Below are positions 60,986-64,000 of a DNA stretch of 64,000 nucleotides, one piece after another (within the stretch, counting starts at the first letter, position 1; each line of letters opens with the position of its first letter). Made by a program: the position numbers and the translations under genes. The stretch is from contig NZ_JAEDAE010000003.1 of assembly GCF_016056375.1 (NCBI RefSeq), positions 62,001-126,000 on the forward strand, given 5' to 3'. The notes beneath the pieces were generated by a model. It was not told the origin of the DNA. It saw nothing but the letters and a program-made list of their open reading frames with translations, and made no database searches. The stretch comes from Hymenobacter negativus (GTDB lineage Bacteria; Bacteroidota; Bacteroidia; Cytophagales; Hymenobacteraceae).

Positions 60986-63943
60986 TTAATCGGCTTTGAT
61001 TACGGTATAGGTTACTTTCACATGCGCCAGACGAAGGTTGGCGTTGTTATCGCGGGTGTCGAACCGCAGCCGGTACCGGTACTGGGCCGTGTTGGTGGTA
61101 ATCACCGGCGCTCCCGAAGCCAAGTTCAGCGTTTGGTACGACGCGGCGCTTCCGGCAGACTGGTCGGTGGCAATCAGGGGAGGAACCGCCGTAGCGAAAG
61201 TGCCATCGGCTAGAGAAATGGTTTCCAGAAATACTTGGACGCTGTTGGTCGCATCGGCATCGTAGACCAAAGCGGAGAGCCCATTGACGGTGGCGCCGTC
61301 GGGCAGGTAGACATCGGCATACACCGAGCGCGTTGTGCCGGCCGTGCCGTTGGCAATGGCCCCGGAGAGCACCGCCGAAGGGCCGAAAGCATTGAGCTGC
61401 CAGCTGGCCGCGGCCGTGGGCTGAAAAGCCGACGCGCCCACGGCCACCGCCCTGGTTTGGAGGGTGGAGTAGTTGTAGTTGCCGCCAGTCTGCACACTAC
61501 CGGTCGCTTGCACCGTACCCGAGAACTGGGCGTTGCCATTTACGTCCAGCGCGGCTTGCGGCGCGGCCACGCCCACGCCCACGTTCCCGCTGGCTTTCAC
61601 CACCAGCAAGGGCGCGGGCGTGCCGCCCGATGGCGCTTTGCTCACCAGCAGAGCCGTGGTGGCCGCCCCGCCCGTGCCGTCTACTTTCACAGCCAAGCCA
61701 TTGGCCCCGTTGCCGGTGCCGTTGTTGGCCAGTAAGGCAGCGTAGCTGCTGTTTTGCTCGGTCAGCCAGGCCAGGGCGGTGCTGCCGGGCAGCACGTTAT
61801 CGGAAGGCACCAGCAATTGGGCGTTGTCAGTGTTTGAGAGCAAGCTCACGGGGTCGTAGGTGCCCACCCCCACGCGGGGCGTGGTGGAGCTGTAAACAGT
61901 CAGAGCCGCTTTCTGGCCAGTGTTGCCATCGTAGGGGGGCGTGCTGCTGCCCGAGCCGCCCCACAGGCCCAGCCCGCCCGTGCTGGCGGCGGTGGAAGTA
62001 CCCCGCACCAGCCCGAGACCGATGAAGTCTTCGCCGCTGCTGCCTTCGCGTAGGGCCAGGCGGTTGGATGGGGTACTAAACGCGCCGTTGCCGCTGCTGC
62101 CAAAGCTGAGACGCGAAAACGGATATGGATTATTGATGCCAACGCTCACAGCGTTGAGCCCGGTGCCGCCGAGGACGAGGGCATTATCCAGGCCTACCTG
62201 GGCGTTGTAACCAATGGCCCCAGCGTTGTTCAGGCCCGACTTCGAGGTGCTTATCACGTCGGCACCGTCCCCGATAAACACGTTGTGGCTGCCCGTACTG
62301 ATGGTCTGGCCCGCATTCTGGCCCACGAATGTGTTGCCGGTACCCGAATCGATGCGCAGGCCGGCGAAGGCGCCCAACCCCACGTTGCCCGATGCAGCCG
62401 GGCTGGCACTGCTGTTGCCCACACCGCTGTTGTAGCCGACCCACACGTTATTGGCGCCGGCGCCCAGGTTATAGCCGGCGTTGCTGCCCACCGCCACGTT
62501 CCGCAGCGCACCGGGAGCGTATTTGCCTGCCGAAACGCCCAGCAAGGCGTTATCAGCCCCATTGCCCAAGGCGTCGCCCGCCTGCGAGCCCACCGCCGTG
62601 TTGCGGTCACCGGTGGCATCGGTGCCGGCACGGTTGCCCACCAGGGTGTTATCGGCTGAGCCCACCGCCTGCGCCCCGGCCGCCTGGCCCACGAAGGTGT
62701 TGGCCGTAGCGCCCGCGTCGAGTGCCGCGCCGGCATTCACGCCCAGCATCACGTTGGTGCGCAGGCCGGCCCAGATGGCCCCATTGGCTTTCAGGCGCAT
62801 GATTTCGGCGTTGTTGACGCGGAAGGGCACTTCCACGTTGTCGGTCGTGCCCAGGAAGCGCCCATTCGGCAGGCCGACGTTGCCGGTGGTGTTCCAGAAC
62901 TCGTTCTGGGTGCCGGGCACGGGCTGCGCGCTCAGCTGGCCAAAGTTGTCGGCAAATACGGCGCGGGTGCCGCTGCTACCCAGGCTGCTGAAACGTGCCG
63001 TACCCACCACATCCAGGTTGGCGGTGGGAAACAAAGTGCCGATGCCCACCTGCCCGGCCGGATTGGCGTACAGCGCGGCCGTGCCGGGGTCGATGTAGTA
63101 CACCACAAACTTCAGGTCGGATACCGCACTCAGGGGCGTGGTATTGGCAAAGGCCTGGCCGCCTGCGTAGGGGTTGCCGCCGCTGGCGTAGTGCGCCAGC
63201 ACGTTGCTTCCCAAGCTAAAGGAATACTGCTGGCTCATGAGCGGGTCGGTGGGGGTAGGCAGCACAATGCTCGTAGCCGTGGTGCCAGGGCCCGCCGTAT
63301 AGTTCACCGTCTGCGAATAGATGGCCGACGCTGCGGCCGAGGGCGTGCCTTGTTGCAGGCGAAAAGTGCCGGAAGTGGTGGCACCCGGCGCCACAAACAC
63401 GTCAATCTGGGTGATGCGCGCCCCGAGCGGCAGCGAAAACGTCTGGCCAGGCCCCACGCCCGTGGCGGTGGTGGTCACGTTGCTGGTCAGCTGGCTTAGC
63501 TGCGCTGGGGCGGGCGCTCCACCGTTTTGGGTGAGGCGAAACTCGCCATTGTAGAGGTCCAGCGCCGTGGCGGGGGCCGCGGTGCCAATGCCCAACCGCC
63601 CCCCGATAACGCCGTTGTTGCCGATGTTGAAGCTGGCGCCCGGCTGCACGGTGGTCTGGTTCTGGATGTAGCTGCCGGTGGTGCCGCCCGTACCCAGGGG
63701 GGCCGTGCTTAGGTTGCCGTTGTCGTCGGCCGTGACCACCCGCACCCCGGTGCCGCTCAGGCCCCGCACCCGGGTCGAGCCGTTCACGTCGAGTGTTTGG
63801 GTGGGTTGGGTAGTGCCGATGCCCACGTTTTGAGCCCAAACCATTTGGGGCTGGCCCACGGCCACAAGCGCCAGTGCCAGCGGGGCCGCCCAGCGGTGGC
63901 GAGCGGGAATACAAGAAGTCAATGAATAAAAGTTGCAGTACAT
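60986..63943 (-). CDS. Large secreted tail-fibre-like/beta-prism repeat protein
   Basis: 985 residues with a signal peptide ending near PQMVWAQN. Typical fibre-protein text: NVGIGTTQPTQTLDVNG at the mature start, repeated as RLGIGTAAPATALDLYNG, QVGIGTLFPTANLDVVG and NVGVGVAAPQAALDVNG. The middle (about 385-565) is a run of YadA-head-like repeats (NTFVGQAAGAQAV, NTLVGNRAGTDAT, NTAVGSQAGDALG, NALLGVSAGKY). The C-terminal domain resembles a jelly-roll (YADVYLPDGATVNGLSALVY ... LRLAHVKVTYTVI). No T9SS domain and no chaperone-type peptidase (Ser-Lys dyad) was recognised. Likely a trimeric surface fibre. Convergent with the motor-like locus. Confidence 0.85.
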   Translation of the reverse strand: MYCNFYSLTSCIPARHRWAAPLALALVAVGQPQMVWAQNVGIGTTQPTQTLDVNGSTRVRGLSGTGVRVVTADDNGNLSTAPLGTGGTTGSYIQNQTTVQPGASFNIGNNGVIGGRLGIGTAAPATALDLYNGEFRLTQNGGAPAPAQLSQLTSNVTTTATGVGPGQTFSLPLGARITQIDVFVAPGATTSGTFRLQQGTPSAAASAIYSQTVNYTAGPGTTATSIVLPTPTDPLMSQQYSFSLGSNVLAHYASGGNPYAGGQAFANTTPLSAVSDLKFVVYYIDPGTAALYANPAGQVGIGTLFPTANLDVVGTARFSSLGSSGTRAVFADNFGQLSAQPVPGTQNEFWNTTGNVGLPNGRFLGTTDNVEVPFRVNNAEIMRLKANGAIWAGLRTNVMLGVNAGAALDAGATANTFVGQAAGAQAVGSADNTLVGNRAGTDATGDRNTAVGSQAGDALGNGADNALLGVSAGKYAPGALRNVAVGSNAGYNLGAGANNVWVGYNSGVGNSSASPAASGNVGLGAFAGLRIDSGTGNTFVGQNAGQTISTGSHNVFIGDGADVISTSKSGLNNAGAIGYNAQVGLDNALVLGGTGLNAVSVGINNPYPFSRLSFGSSGNGAFSTPSNRLALREGSSGEDFIGLGLVRGTSTAASTGGLGLWGGSGSSTPPYDGNTGQKAALTVYSSTTPRVGVGTYDPVSLLSNTDNAQLLVPSDNVLPGSTALAWLTEQNSSYAALLANNGTGNGANGLAVKVDGTGGAATTALLVSKAPSGGTPAPLLVVKASGNVGVGVAAPQAALDVNGNAQFSGTVQATGSVQTGGNYNYSTLQTRAVAVGASAFQPTAAASWQLNAFGPSAVLSGAIANGTAGTTRSVYADVYLPDGATVNGLSALVYDADATNSVQVFLETISLADGTFATAVPPLIATDQSAGSAASYQTLNLASGAPVITTNTAQYRYRLRFDTRDNNANLRLAHVKVTYTVIKAD

Positions 63944-63963
63944 AGAAAAGAACTTCGGGTACC

Positions 63964-63992
63964 AAAAAAACAGCGCCCAAAAGAGGCGCTTT
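63964..63992 (-). terminator. Terminator of a minus-strand gene beyond the window
   Basis: AGCGCC and GGCGCT arms; on the minus strand followed by TTTTTTT. It lies just upstream of the fibre gene start. Confidence 0.75.
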
Positions 63993-64000
63993 GTTATTAT

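Overview
The window comes from a high-GC member of the Bacteroidota, most likely a Hymenobacter-like Cytophagales bacterium (inference). The signs are several secreted proteins with type IX secretion (T9SS) C-terminal sorting domains, Bacteroidota-type promoters (TTG, about 19-20 bp, TAnnTTTG), a PorT-like outer-membrane barrel, a KdsC phosphatase for Kdo/LPS, and almost no Shine-Dalgarno sequences. There is one tRNA (Val, GAC), no rRNA and no CRISPR array.

Layout. 1-5.1 kb (minus): an RND efflux pump (permease cut by the window edge, plus lipoprotein adaptor) and an alpha/beta hydrolase whose nucleophile serine is glycine. 5.3-9.2 kb: small membrane and outer-membrane proteins, tRNA-Val, an NTF2-like lipoprotein and a histone-deacetylase-family enzyme. 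9.2-12.4 kb (minus): FAD oxidoreductase, type III polyketide synthase and methyltransferase, a phenolic-lipid-type cluster. 13.3-18.7 kb (minus): NtrC-type regulator, hybrid histidine kinase and flavin monooxygenase in one operon, divergent from a T9SS surface protein preceded by two sigma-54-like promoter sequences. 21.6-22.5 kb: a secreted DNA/RNA nuclease.

22.8-36.9 kb (plus): a mixed nucleotide-synthesis region, pyrD-like, pyrF, pyrE, purL, purQ, purC, purD, purN, purF, purM. It is preceded by a probable small RNA or leader with its own promoter and two intrinsic terminators. Palindromic repeats sit in many of its gaps. One repeat-flanked DUF559 nuclease cassette is fused in frame to the end of purQ, and another palindrome encodes the end of PurN. 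Two AT-rich small membrane-protein genes lie among the pur genes.

37-50 kb: a large T9SS protein, pncB, a DUF1345 membrane protein, two LuxR-type response regulators, kdsC, NTF2-like and DUF1223 proteins, an ECF sigma/anti-sigma pair, and a ferredoxin with its ferredoxin-NADP reductase.

50.4-61.0 kb (plus): the most striking locus. Seven co-directional genes encode a vWA-like lipoprotein with an altered metal site, a 3-TM protein, a tubulin/FtsZ-like GTPase, a 1135-residue protein with an actin/Hsp70-type ATPase domain, a Pro-rich membrane-anchored protein, a MotA/TolQ-like channel with a long coiled-coil tail, and a MotB/OmpA-like partner. The last two resemble ZorA/ZorB of the Zorya anti-phage system, but the Zorya effectors are absent and two cytoskeletal-fold NTPases are present. 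I know of no described system with this composition. A tail-fibre-like surface protein is convergent with it (61-64 kb).

At least six families of long imperfect palindromes occupy intergenic gaps, often starting at or just after stop codons.
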